DNA of 64,000 nt from Pyropia yezoensis (Eukaryota > Rhodophyta > Bangiophyceae > Bangiales > Bangiaceae). The stretch covers positions 4,727,727 to 4,791,726 of the forward strand of contig CM020619.1 of the NCBI GenBank assembly GCA_009829735.1. Reading direction: 5' to 3'. The notes under the pieces were generated by a model. The model saw only the letters and a list, made by a program, of their open reading frames with translations, did not search any database and was not told where the DNA came from. Below, one piece after another: positions 31,554 through 41,900 of the stretch. Both the position numbers and the translations under genes were made by a program. Each line of letters opens with the position of its first letter. Within the stretch, counting starts at the first letter, position 1.

Positions 31554-33048
31554 CCGGGAACCCTCGCAAGGTGGTGGAGCTAGCCTTCCTCTCTGCTTTC
31601 TCCCCACGCGGCACCACCAGTATGGCACTCCCGCACTGCGCATCTGAGACCTTGAACCCCTCCCATATGTCTCTCCTCTTTCCGCGCCAGGAAGGCATAT
31701 GCAGGTGCCAAATGTGGCACCGGAGTGGCGGTCGTGGCCGTCTCGTGTGAGTAGTCGAGGGGGCTGCCAAATCCACCAGTGGAGTACTGCCAGCGGAAGT
31801 GGCAGGGACGGCAAAAAAGCGGGCCGAGACGTGGCCCATTTTCCCTCACTTTCCGGTGTGTGCTGACGGTGGTGGCGTCAGCGTCGGCGGCAGCGGCGTA
31901 GGCGGCGCCACCTGAGCTGATGTAAGGATCTGCCCCTTAAGTCCCCACCCGGAGCCCAGGGGATATGGACTGGGACCTCTCCTTACATGTCCGGCCCCGA
32001 TAACTCCCCCCAAGACACATCAATTCCCCACTACCCTGGGCGACACCACGCTGTATCCCTGACATTTTGCGGACGTCGGCCGACCGCACGAAAGCCGCCG
32101 TCAACGCACTGTCGGAACCCTGTCATGGACGTCCGAACTCGATAACGAGGAGCAAGTGAAATCGTCGACCAACCACGGGCGGACATCCCCGTCTGTGCTG
32201 CCTGAATTCTATTCTCTGCGCTGCTTGAAAGCTGGCATCAAGGACCAGTCACATGATTCACCGACACTGAGGACAGCATACATCCTCGCTGGCGGCTGAG
32301 TGCGATATGACTGGCTCGCCGGCTTTTGGATTGATTGAATTCGGCCAGCTGGTTGGTGACTGGCTGGCCGGTCAAGGGATTGATTGAATTTGGCCTTGCT
32401 GGCCCTTACAGCCGGTCGGACCTTCTGGCCGACCGGCGTTTGGAGCCGGCTGGTGGGGCGCTCTGGGCGCCATCCAAGGGACCCCGTTCGTTTCAGGCAA
32501 ACTGGGGCTGCACTCCTTTAGTGCGCACGCCCGCCCATGTTTTGTTCTGAGAGACATGCTTTGTTTTTGGACCGTTCTGTGCCTACCGGCGGTGCGAAGG
32601 GGAAACGCATGCTTTGGGGCACCTCGGGTGCCCCGATGCGAGTATATAGTGTGTGGGTGTCGGCGCCACCGGGGGAGACGAGAGGGGCAACCACAGACAC
32701 AGACCAAAGACACTGTTTACCTTTTGTACCCTCGTTCCCCACCGACGTCGCGCCCATCTTCTTCCCCAGACCCACCCCCGTCGACAACACCGTCCTCTCC
32801 CCCGTGCCCCGCCGCCCTATTGGCTGGCAGGCCCCGCTGACACCCCTACGAGTACGTTGAGGGCTCCCCGGTTTTGGGTGGGTCCTCACATGTGGTAGCT
32901 TCCGATTGTTCGACTTTCTACCTGTCGGTGACTGCGCTTCCGTGGGTTTTTTGGACCTCCCTGCGATTGTGACGTCGTGTTGCCCCCTGCGTTCGGCTTG
33001 CCACGGGCATTGTAATACGAACGCAGTGGGTTCCACGAATCACAACGA
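31554..33048. other. Intergenic region with a possible promoter
   Basis: No gene supported. Near 32330-32420 the motif TTGATTGAATT(C/T)GGCC occurs twice. A good TATATA lies at 32643-32648, upstream of the plus-strand open sequence from 33049. This could be part of an LTR or promoter for the zinc-finger/gag remnants to the right, but I found no matching second LTR. Confidence 0.4.
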
Positions 33049-33870
33049 ATGAATATTTCCCTGACACTGCCATCGCGCTTGATGTCACGGATTTTTTCTT
33101 TCTGGTCAACCGATTGTTGGATCCCGGTGAGTTCCAAATCAGGTTCCGAATATTCTTCCTCGGCTGTGGCGGCCGCGTCGGCATCCTCCGGCACGACGGC
33201 CCGCAACACGGTGGCCACGTCACGTGGCAACCCTGAGACCTGCGCACCCGTGACGACTCGCGCACCCCCGACGACCCGCGGCGCTGGTACAGCGCGCGGC
33301 TCGTCGGCACGCGGCAGTCCGTCGGCACGCGGCTCCGTGGGAAGGCACCACCACCCGGGGGCACACAGTCCCCCGGCGGGCGCCTTCTCCTCCTCCACCC
33401 AGGCGGCGCCCCCGCACCTATCCCTGCTGGGGCGGACCGCCCCCAAGCCCCCGCTCTTGGGCAAGGGCCAGGGCCCTGCATCGGCGGGCACGGCGGCCCG
33501 GACGAACCGGCGCCTACTGCTACCCCCGCAAAAACCGGCGCGCCGTTTCATCGCGCCGCCCCAACCGCTGATTGGGCACGTTAAGCCGTCCACCGCTCGG
33601 GCGGTGGAACAGCGCTAACAGCGCTGAATCGCCAAGGCCCGCCGCATCCCACTGGGCACACACCAGTGTAAGCCCTGTGGTGTGACGTGCAACAGCCTAT
33701 CGGTGTTACGCGACCATCGCAACTCACGTAGGCATCGCAACTTTGTCTACCGCCCTTCCACTCACCCACGCTGCGATCCCTGTGGGCGTGAGTTTGATTC
33801 GGTGGTTCTATTCGAAAGCCACTTGCGTGGCAAGGCGCACCAACGCCAGCTGGCGCGGGGCACCGATTGA
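33049..33870 (+). pseudogene. Zinc-finger protein remnant (two C2H2/U1-like fingers)
   Basis: One plus frame runs from ATG 33049 to TGA 33870, with two internal stops (33616-33618 and 33625-33627). The first 189 residues are Ser/Pro/Ala-rich. The last ~65 hold two zinc-finger-like units: CKPCGVTCNSLSVLRDHRNS with RRH, and CDPCGREFDSVVLFESHLRG with KAH. The CxxC-x12-H-x(3-5)-H spacing is that of U1/matrin-type fingers. It is either the last part of a host gene or a gag-like protein of the retroelement whose gag follows at 34213. A minus-strand frame over the same bases (33593-32886) is less convincing. Confidence 0.45.
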
Positions 33871-34212
33871 CAACCCCCATTGATCTACCGCGAGAGCCCG
33901 ATTTTGCCCCTCTGATCTCTCCCCCGCGTGAGAATCCGACGAGACCGACTCGGGCCCGAGCGCGGACGCCGACCGAAAATCCGATTGCGCGCCCTCGTAC
34001 GATTCGCTTGTGAATGGTTATAACGAAATAGTGCTGCACGTTCTTGTTCTCGTCGCCGCGATCCCGTGGCACTTGACCAATTGTCGCGCGCCATTACGTC
34101 GCTTGACCAAATTACTTGCACAGATCCATCCGGACTTCGACTGGCATTCTTTGTAAGTTCAGGTCGGTCTGTCCGATGAAATTGTAACTCTGAGAGTTAA
34201 CTTCTGGAATTG

Positions 34213-35064
34213 ATGGACACCTCGAGTATTGCTGGCGGGACCCCGGTCACTTTTGGGTCGACATCCGGCACCCCCAGTGTCGAAGCATGGAAGCAGCGTA
34301 CGACATTTGTGATGTAGATGCGTGACGAGCTCGAGGCATACAAGGTAGAATTGGAAGACACGAGGCAGCAGCTCGCCGAGATCAAGGCGAAAGCAGCCCG
34401 CGAGAACGCAAAACCCGCACAGCCGAACAAGCCCGGGCTGTTCTCTGGCAAAACCGGGACCATTGACGCTTGGTGCTCCCACACGGATTTCTACGTCCGG
34501 CTGAGTGAACCCGCCGAAGCGTGTGGTGTCACTTGCACCTATCTCGATGGAGAAGCGTTCAACTGGTGGCACACCTATAGTCAGACTACAGACGTTCCGA
34601 GCTGTAACGCCTTCCGTACTGCACTCATCCGGCGTTTCGGTCCCCTGAACAAGACGCAGGCGGCACAGGACAAGCTGCACGCATGGCGACAGATTAAGGA
34701 CGTCGGGACTTTTAACAAGACTTTGCTGAGCGTGGTCGTGGACATTCCAGACATCACTCAAGCGGAAAAGATTGACCGCTACACGCGAGGTCTGAAGCGG
34801 GACATCTGGCAGGCACTGCGCCTCAAGAACTACACTGAACTCGAGCCTCTAATGACAGACGCCCTTCGCGTAGAAGCTGCCAAGGCTCGAGCCTCGCGCT
34901 TCACGAACAACTTCAGCAGCACCTCTGGGAAGCCGTCTGTGACGGGTGTCGTCCCCATGGAAATTCCCAGCATCAAGGTCGAGAAGCTCACGCCAGAGGA
35001 GCGCCAGCGCTGTATGCGGGAGGGACTCTGCCTTCGCTGTCGCGAAAAGGGGCACCTGGAAAAG
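34213..35064 (+). pseudogene. Truncated Ty3-type gag (retrotrans_gag + broken zinc knuckle)
   Basis: From ATG 34213, with an in-frame TAG at 34315-34317, the frame reads a coiled-coil-like start (RDELEAYKVELEDTRQQLAE), then the retrotransposon gag domain (GTIDAWCSHTDFYVRLSEPA, FNWWHTYSQ, FRTALIRRFGPLNKTQAAQD, RGLKRDIWQAL), and ends inside a CCHC knuckle (CLRCREKGHLEKC). The element 1 LTR begins at 35065, two bases into the last Cys codon. The gag differs from those of both complete families here, so it marks a third Ty3 lineage. The rest of that element is not in the window. Confidence 0.85.
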
Positions 35065-35427
35065 TGTAGCACAATAGGTATCCGCTGCACGTCCACTCTC
35101 AGGGAACACTCACCAGGGGGGATCGGCACCAACGTCACCGGGAGGCCAAGGTTGCTATCCTTGGAGCGCAAGCCACGGGACCAAGATGGGAGCCCAAATG
35201 GGAGGGGTTTGTTGTTCTACCTTGGCCGGCGGTGGATTCGCCGCCGGCCCCCTCGTTATAAACCCTCGGAGACATTACTAACTACCCTCCACCCCAAGAT
35301 GCAAGCCCCTCTGGTCATACGTAACTTATAGATACCGTGACCAGTACGAACTCCCAAATTCAAAGTTAAGGGTTAGAAGTAGCCCCCCCAATCTTAGGGT
35401 CACAATACGGACAACCATATTGCTACA
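35065..35427 (-). repeat. 3' LTR of element 1 (363 bp)
   Basis: On the plus strand it starts TGTAGCACAATA and ends CATATTGCTACA, so the ends TGTAGCA/TGCTACA are inverted repeats. It inserted into an older gag. A TATAAA on the plus strand (near 35256-35264, CGTTATAAACC) points towards the accessory ORF. Confidence 0.92.
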
Positions 35428-36013
35428 TAAATCCCCCTTAGATTCGGCCCGTCCTCGGGTTGAGTTGATTCGGGTTCCCGAATGTAAGTGGGTCGCGTGA
35501 CCGTTTTCCAGTCGGGTGGGGCTTTGCGCCCTGTCGCGACAGACACCCCTTTTCGAGGTTGTCTGAGGGGGGTGCCCCCCTTTGCGTGGTACACACACGA
35601 TCCGTTTTCCGGACCGTTAGATTCCCGATGCGGGTTTCTGTTCACGACCCCTCTTTCCGAGGGGTGGTGCAAGCGGATCCGCCACCAGGCGTCTGGTGGT
35701 AGAGGAGCCCCTCTCGTGTTACCGAGTGAATGGGGGCGGCCGCTGCCCGCTTTTCGCGGGGGCGGTTTCGGGGTGAACCCCTCTTGGTTGCCCCATACGG
35801 GGGTGTGCTCCCGTCCCGCCCAGGTGCCTGGGTGGAGCGCGGTCGTAGCCCTGTGGGGCGCGGGTCGACCCGCGTGCCTGCGTCGCTCTTCGTGGCTGTT
35901 TGTGGTGATAAGCGCGGGTGCCCGCGCTTCCCTGGCTCGTCCCGGTGGTCCCACCGTACCGGGTCGTAGCCGTCGACGGCTTGTGGGCGCGGGGGACTGT
36001 GCCACCCGTTACC
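35428..36013. other. Leader region of the antisense accessory gene, element 1
   Basis: Between the 3' LTR and the accessory ATG. It starts with the polypurine tract of the element (pyrimidines on this strand). Beyond the tract I see no feature. The frame is open from 35918 but the conserved-looking start is ATG 36014. Confidence 0.5.
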
Positions 36014-38544
36014 ATGTCTTATCCTCAGGTGCTTGAGGAGGAGGAAGACCTCCTGATCGGGGAGGAGATGGAGGACGACGCGCCCGTCGGTCCTGCCGCC
36101 GCGCGTTACGGGGCGAGCTCGTCGGAAGACGACGAGCCTGTGGCGTCCGTCCGTCTGTCGGCCGGAGGACTGTCGTCCGTGTGCAGCGGCACGACGGTGC
36201 CGTCGGTCGCGGGTCAACCGGGCGGTCAACCGCGCGTGGCTGCCTCTACCCCCTCTCTGTCGGCTGCCCGGATGGAGCCTGGTGCCGGTGCCGGCTCGCC
36301 GCAGCTACCCCAAGATGGCCCGCCCTACGGCGGAAGTGGCGATTCCCAGCCGACTCCGGCTGGGCAAGGTGGTCCGGATGTCCGGACGGTGATGCCTCAA
36401 GGTGATCCCGACGTGGACGTGGGTGGTGGTGGTGGTGCGACACCCGGTGCGGCGCGTCAAGACGGTGCGGGTGTCCGCACGGCCGGTGCTCCGGCTCCGG
36501 ATGCTGTCCAAGTGCCTTCCCCCTCCGAGGCGGGGGCGACGTCGACGGGTGGTGCCGGCGCCGGTACCCTACCCGCGGTGCCGCGGGCGTCGAGCGGTCA
36601 AGACGCTCCTTCCCTTACGGCGGTTGACACCGGGAGCTACTCTGGGCGGGTGCCCGCCCTCCTTCTTCCTCCTCGTCCCCGTGCCCCGGCGCCGGTGCTC
36701 CTACCCGTTGGGCTTCCGCCGACGCCGGCACTTCTTCCTGGGCCGGCCCGGGTTGCCCCGTTGGGCGGCCACGTCGGCCTGGTCGGTGGCGGCGTCGCCT
36801 CTTCGGGTGGTGGTACCGCTTCCGCGCGGGGCGGTGCCGCCTCTGCGGTGGGACACCCCCCGTTGTCGGTCTCCGAGCTGGTGGCTCGGGTGCGTAGCCT
36901 GAAGGTGCAAGAAGCCATGGACTCAGGCGGCCGGATGCGAGTGGACTTCCACCCGTCGGGTCGCCACGGAGGTACCTCCCGTCCGGTCCCGTTGGACCCC
37001 TGTTGGGAGCGGGAGTTGGCTCGGCTGGTTGCCCAGCCTGACGCGGTTCGCGTCGAGCATCATTGGGTACTCAGCCAGCCGGACGACCGGCATGCTCAAC
37101 TCTGGCGCGCCCGGGTCGGGCGGCCTGAGGTTGCTCTGCACCCCGCTTTTGGGATGTGTTACTTGGTTGCCCCCGCGCTGCCGCGGGAGGTGGATTACCC
37201 TGCGGGTGCCCGCGGGGTGGCGGCTACCCAGACCCCGGTGGCCTTCGGGCAGCTTGTGCCTGGTACCAACCTGTATCCCGGTTTGGACTAGTACCCGGGG
37301 GATCCCCCGTATCTGTGGCTGACGCCGCCCTTCCCGACCATGGGTGGCTTGAAGTCAGCTTCCAGCTGGCGTCGAAACCATGGTGTCATGGCGGACCCCT
37401 TCCGCACGGATATAACGTGCGCGTTGCAGACCGGTAACGGTCGTGCTCCCGTGTACACTCTGTTGCGCCCGCCTGGGTGGCAGAAAGGGTGGAAGCCCGC
37501 CACGGCTTTCCGGTTTGACACCGGTCCTTGCCTGCGCTACTTCGGCAGTGTGCTGGCCGCTCGGCCCACGCATGTGCTGCAGGGTGTCTTCACCCTCGAG
37601 GTTACCCTCGGGCAGGTCTCTTCCTTCCTGTTGTGGGCCCGCCGACAGGGTCGGCTTTTCCATCTTCCGACGGGTGTCCGTCGGCACCTTGGGGAGCTAG
37701 GCGTTACCGCCATTGCTACTGGGACGGGGTCTACCCGTGAGCGGACTGCGCTCGTGGCCGTTCACGACGCCGTGAACTGGTCGGCGGTGGCGACCTTGCC
37801 GCCGTTCCGCGACGCGCAACCGGGAACGCTCCCGTTGCCTCGTCACTCGCTACGTATCCGCCGAGTTATCCCGGGTGAGGATGGGTACCAGGGGTGGGCA
37901 TCCACCGAGTCGGTACCAGGCCTGGGTATTCCCGTGGTTCTGCCCGACCCTCTCCAGGTGGGAACCCCCTGGTTCGGTAACCCGACACCTATGGGGACGG
38001 GTCACCGTCGCCGTGAGTGGGACTCTACTGGTGGGGGCCGCGAGACGTATCGTCATCGTGGGGAGTTCCACCGGGTTCCCGGTGGCAGTTCTGCCCAGGA
38101 GTCTGGTCCTCCTTCACGGTCGTACCGTGCTCCTTACCAGCTACCGCCTCTCCGGAGGTGGCTGTGTCCACTCCTCCGGTTGTGGCTCCGGTTCCTCCGG
38201 TGGCATAGCCGGCTCCCGTCCTGCCCGACGGGGGTTCTCGCTTGTGGTATGAGGGCGTTAACGCCCTTCTCTCTCGTGAGTTTACGGAGGCGCCTCCGGT
38301 TAGCTGGGGGGACATCCCCCCAGGTGCTGCGCTGGTCGGTACCGCGCGTTGCCTCGGTTGGGTGCTCAACCGCCTACGCGTAGCTCTGGATGCTGTGGAG
38401 GCTGGTGACAGCACTCTGGTGCATCTTAGCGCTGAGGTAGCTCAGGCGCTCAACCGGCGTGAGATAGCCGACCGTTGGAGTACGGAAGTGTACGCGACGA
38501 CGCGTGACTGGCCCCCTTCTGCTGGCGGGGGTAACCCCTTCTGA
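36014..38544 (+). pseudogene. Antisense accessory ORF of element 1 (decayed)
   Basis: Runs opposite to gag-pol. It starts MSYPQVLEEEEDLLIGEEME, then a Pro/Ala/Gly-rich linker (about residues 30-290), then a region of ordinary composition: LSVSELVARVRSLKVQEAMD, VEHHWVLSQPDDRHAQLWRA, LKSASSWRRNHGVMADPFRT, FRFDTGPCLRYFGSVLAARP, LPRHSLRIRR and a C-terminal LWYEGVNALLSREF block with WGDIPPGAALVGTARCLGWV. The same blocks recur in element 2 (61822-64000). In this copy there is a TAG at 37289-37291, a frame change near 38130-38150 and a TAG near 38206-38208. Intact length would be about 840 residues. I recognise no domain. The acidic start and tightly kept C-terminal half suggest a selected protein. 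Confidence 0.75.
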
Positions 38545-38880
38545 TGGTTGTGGGAGTGAGAGTGAGGGACCCGGTGACCCTTATGGTGGCCGGGTATTAG
38601 TGAGTATAAACTCATCCCCTTTGGGGGCATTGCTTGCCTCTGTTTGCTGCCCTGGGGAGTACCCCTTCCGGCTCAGTGGTGCCTTGCCTCCCGCCCAACT
38701 TCTTCCGGTTGGTTCATGCTTGGGGAGGTCATCCTCCCTCACTTTGTCTCTTGGCTTGGGGAGGTCATCCTCCCGTGTAAGCCCCCTGGTTACTTCGATA
38801 TAATCGGAGTTATCCTTTACCTTTGAGTTAACTTATTAAGGTTCAGGCTTACTTAGTTGCCTAAGCTTGACTCTACTTAG
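38545..38880. other. Convergent 3' region between accessory ORF and pol, element 1
   Basis: Holds two copies of CTTGGGGAGGTCATCCTCCC (near 38728-38774), each with an inverted GGGAGG/CCTCCC core, and the first of the four 24-bp-spaced hairpins. No coding region. The matching interval in element 2 (61348-61821) has the same layout. Confidence 0.6.
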
Positions 38881-38938
38881 TTACCTAAGCTTGGCTAGAC
38901 TTAGAAACCTAAGTCTGATTTGACTTAGTAACCTAAGT
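38851..38938. repeat. Four hairpin units, 24-bp period (element 1)
   Basis: Units at 38851-38866, 38875-38890, 38899-38914 and 38923-38938, all of the form ACTTAG-NNNN-CTAAG(T/C): a 5-6 bp stem with a 4-base loop. They lie between the 3' ends of the two convergent genes. The same array is in element 2. Confidence 0.9.
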
Positions 38939-41900
38939 CTTGCCGAGTCCATGTGACACCCTACTTGGTAGGTATAAGCCTCACCCCCCAACAGCCGAAG
39001 TCGGTGTCGGTTGGGTTGATACAGTAGGCGTCGTCGCCTCATGTAAGGCATGAGGAGTTGGCGGGGTATATTCGCCGCCTTTTCCCAGGTGGGTGAGTCG
39101 TATCCGACCCACATCACCTTGACGTACCAGGGTCCTGGTAGGTCTGGGTCGGTGTGTCCGACCACGCTTTCTACTTGGTATGGAATCCCATCCGGCCCCA
39201 CCGGGTCATCTGACCGGTGGGTTGTAAGAGCTTCATGTAGCAACGCAGCCGGTCCGGGCTGAGGCTGTTCCGGCTTCGGAGCAGGTGTCACATCGTTGAG
39301 GCTGATGCGTTGTATCTCCGTATCGGAGTGCAGGATAACAGAGTGATCATCTCTGTGTAAGATCTGGTACGGTCTTTTGACCGGTTGCATAAGCTTGTTC
39401 CCGCGGAGCTTCTGGTGTCTGATATAGACCCAGTCACCTGTTACCAGGGTTGCGTTGCGTACCCGTAGCCGGGCGTCAAAGTTCTTCTTGTACCGAAGTT
39501 GTGTCCGGTCAAGGGCACCCTTGAGCTTAGGTATCATCCACGATAGCTTGGACAACCAAGCTAGGTGTATACGTTCGGCCGGTCGGCCCTTCGGTGTATC
39601 ATACCGAGTGCACCTGCCTGGTGGCAGCGTCAGGTTACCGACGCCTAGTGGCATGACCCACTCCAGTGGGGCGATGTTCGTGCTCCGATGTGGCCTGGCA
39701 TTGTATGCCAGGGTGAGTACGGACAGGAGCCTGTCCCATGTGTTCGTGTGCTCTGCCACGTAGCATTGGAGCATCTTGACGATGGTACGGCTGAACCGTT
39801 CCACCTGCCCGTTGGTTTGCGGGTGGTAGTCGGATGCCCGACGTGGTTCGATGCCGAACATGCCCAGGACCTTAGTGCAGAATGCTGACGTAAGGTTTGC
39901 TCCGTTATCGGAGAGGAGCTGCTTCATTACTCCATACACACTGATCCAGTGGTCAACCACTGCTTTCATGATCGTGTATGCTGTATCATCCGGGATGGCT
40001 GCCGCTCGTGACAGCTTAGTGAACCGGTCAGACATGACCAAGATGTACCTGTTCCCTTCTTCCGTTATCGGAAGAGGCCCGAGTATGTCGATAGCGACTT
40101 GCTCGTTGGGCCCATCGGGTGGGAATAGCTTCATGGCAGACGCCTGCCTGTGTAGACTCATGCGGTTACGTGCACAGGGGTGGCATCCCCTTACGTGGTC
40201 GACCACGTCGACGGCCATTGCTGGCCAGTAGAAGAACCTTCGCATTGCTGCGAACATGCGCGAACCCCCCGGGTGTCCGGCTGTGGGGTTCTCATGTTCT
40301 CGTTCCATGACGGCTTGCCGTAGGGACACGGGAACTACGACCTGATGCCGTCCATCGGCGGGTGCCCGCCGGTATATGAGTCCGTCTTCGTTCTCGGAGA
40401 AGATGCCGGCCGTGCCGGCCAGGAGGTTAGCACGATGGCGTTGACAGTCATCGTCATTGGCCTGTGCCTCGCGGAAGTCCGCGAGGGTCAATGGGCACGC
40501 GAGGTGTGCCATGGTATGGTCAACCATACCTTGGGTGGCGTTACCCACCATGCAAACCGGTACCACCGGGATGTCCTCGTCCACCGGCCGGGTAACCCCG
40601 CTCGGTGTGTCGAGTCGGGACATTGCGTCTCCGAGGTGGTGGGTTGACCCAGCCTTATACACGGTACGGTAGTCGTGCTCGGCCATCTTCAGCCTCCATC
40701 GGGCTAGCCTCCCGTGGCTATCGGAATCCTTGTCACCAAGGTTGAGGAGCCATCGTAGTGGTTCGTGGTCGGACCTCACGATGAACCTGGAACCTTCCAG
40801 GTATGGACGGAGCAGTTGCACTGCCCATATCACTCCGAGACATTCACGCTCGGTGGCACTATAGTTACGCTCAGCCGGGTTGAGTGTCCGGCTGAAGTAC
40901 CCTACCGGACGTTGGTCCGGGATAACGTTATCGGTACCGATCAACGTCCCACCTTGTAACAGGGTGCATCCCACCTGTGTATCGCACGCATCGACATCGA
41001 TGACGAAGGTTCCTCGTCTATGCGGTAACGCAAGGACGGGTGGGGACAGTAGGGCTCGCTTCAGCGACTCGAATGCCTCCTCTTCGGTAGGCGAAGGGGG
41101 TTGGAGTACCTTGGGCAAGGTGCTGCTCGTCAGAACCGTTAACGGTTTAGCTATCCGAGCGAAGTCCTTGACGAACCGTCGGTATACGTTGCACATCCCC
41201 AGAAAGCTCTTGAGCTGCGTCTGGGTGTTAGGGAACCGGGCATCCCGGAGTGCCCGGGTATTGGCTTCGAGTACCCCTAGTTTACCAGGGGTTATCTGGT
41301 GACCCAGATACTCGACCGTCTGTTGGAAGAAGGCGCACTTCTTCAGGCGCAGGGTTACCCCGGCGTTCCTCAAGAGGGTGAGTACCTCGTCGACATGTTG
41401 CACATGGTCATCCATGTGACGCGAGAAGACGATGACGTCATCGAGGTACACTAGGCAGTTACGCCACTTCACTCGCGACAGTATAATGTCGATAGCCCGC
41501 TGGAAGAAAGCGGGGGCGTTGGACAATCCGAAGGGCATCGTTAGGAACTCGTACACTCCACTGTGACAGACGAACGCCATCTTGGGTATATCCCCTTCCG
41601 CCACTAGGATCTGCCAGTATCCGGCATTGCAGTCGATGGTGGTAAACACCGTAGCTTCCCCCAGGGAGTCGATGCATTCATCCATCCTGGGTAACGGGTA
41701 TGAGTCCTTCTTGGTAACCAAGTTGAGGCGTCGATAGTCGATGCAAAACCGAGGGGTTTGATCCTTCTTCGGTACGATCACGACTGGGGCACCCCACTCC
41801 GACATCGAAGGTCGTATCACCTTCGCTTCGCTCATCCTCTTCACTTCTCCATCAACGATCTCTCGTTGCATAGGTCCCGCTCGGTGCGGTTGTGACCGGG

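Noticed and set aside
38881-39016. Extra ~45-residue C-terminal domain on element 1 pol
   Set aside because: Element 2 stops after RRRRLL; in element 1 the TAA became TAT and the frame runs on through the hairpin array, so the extension is read-through.
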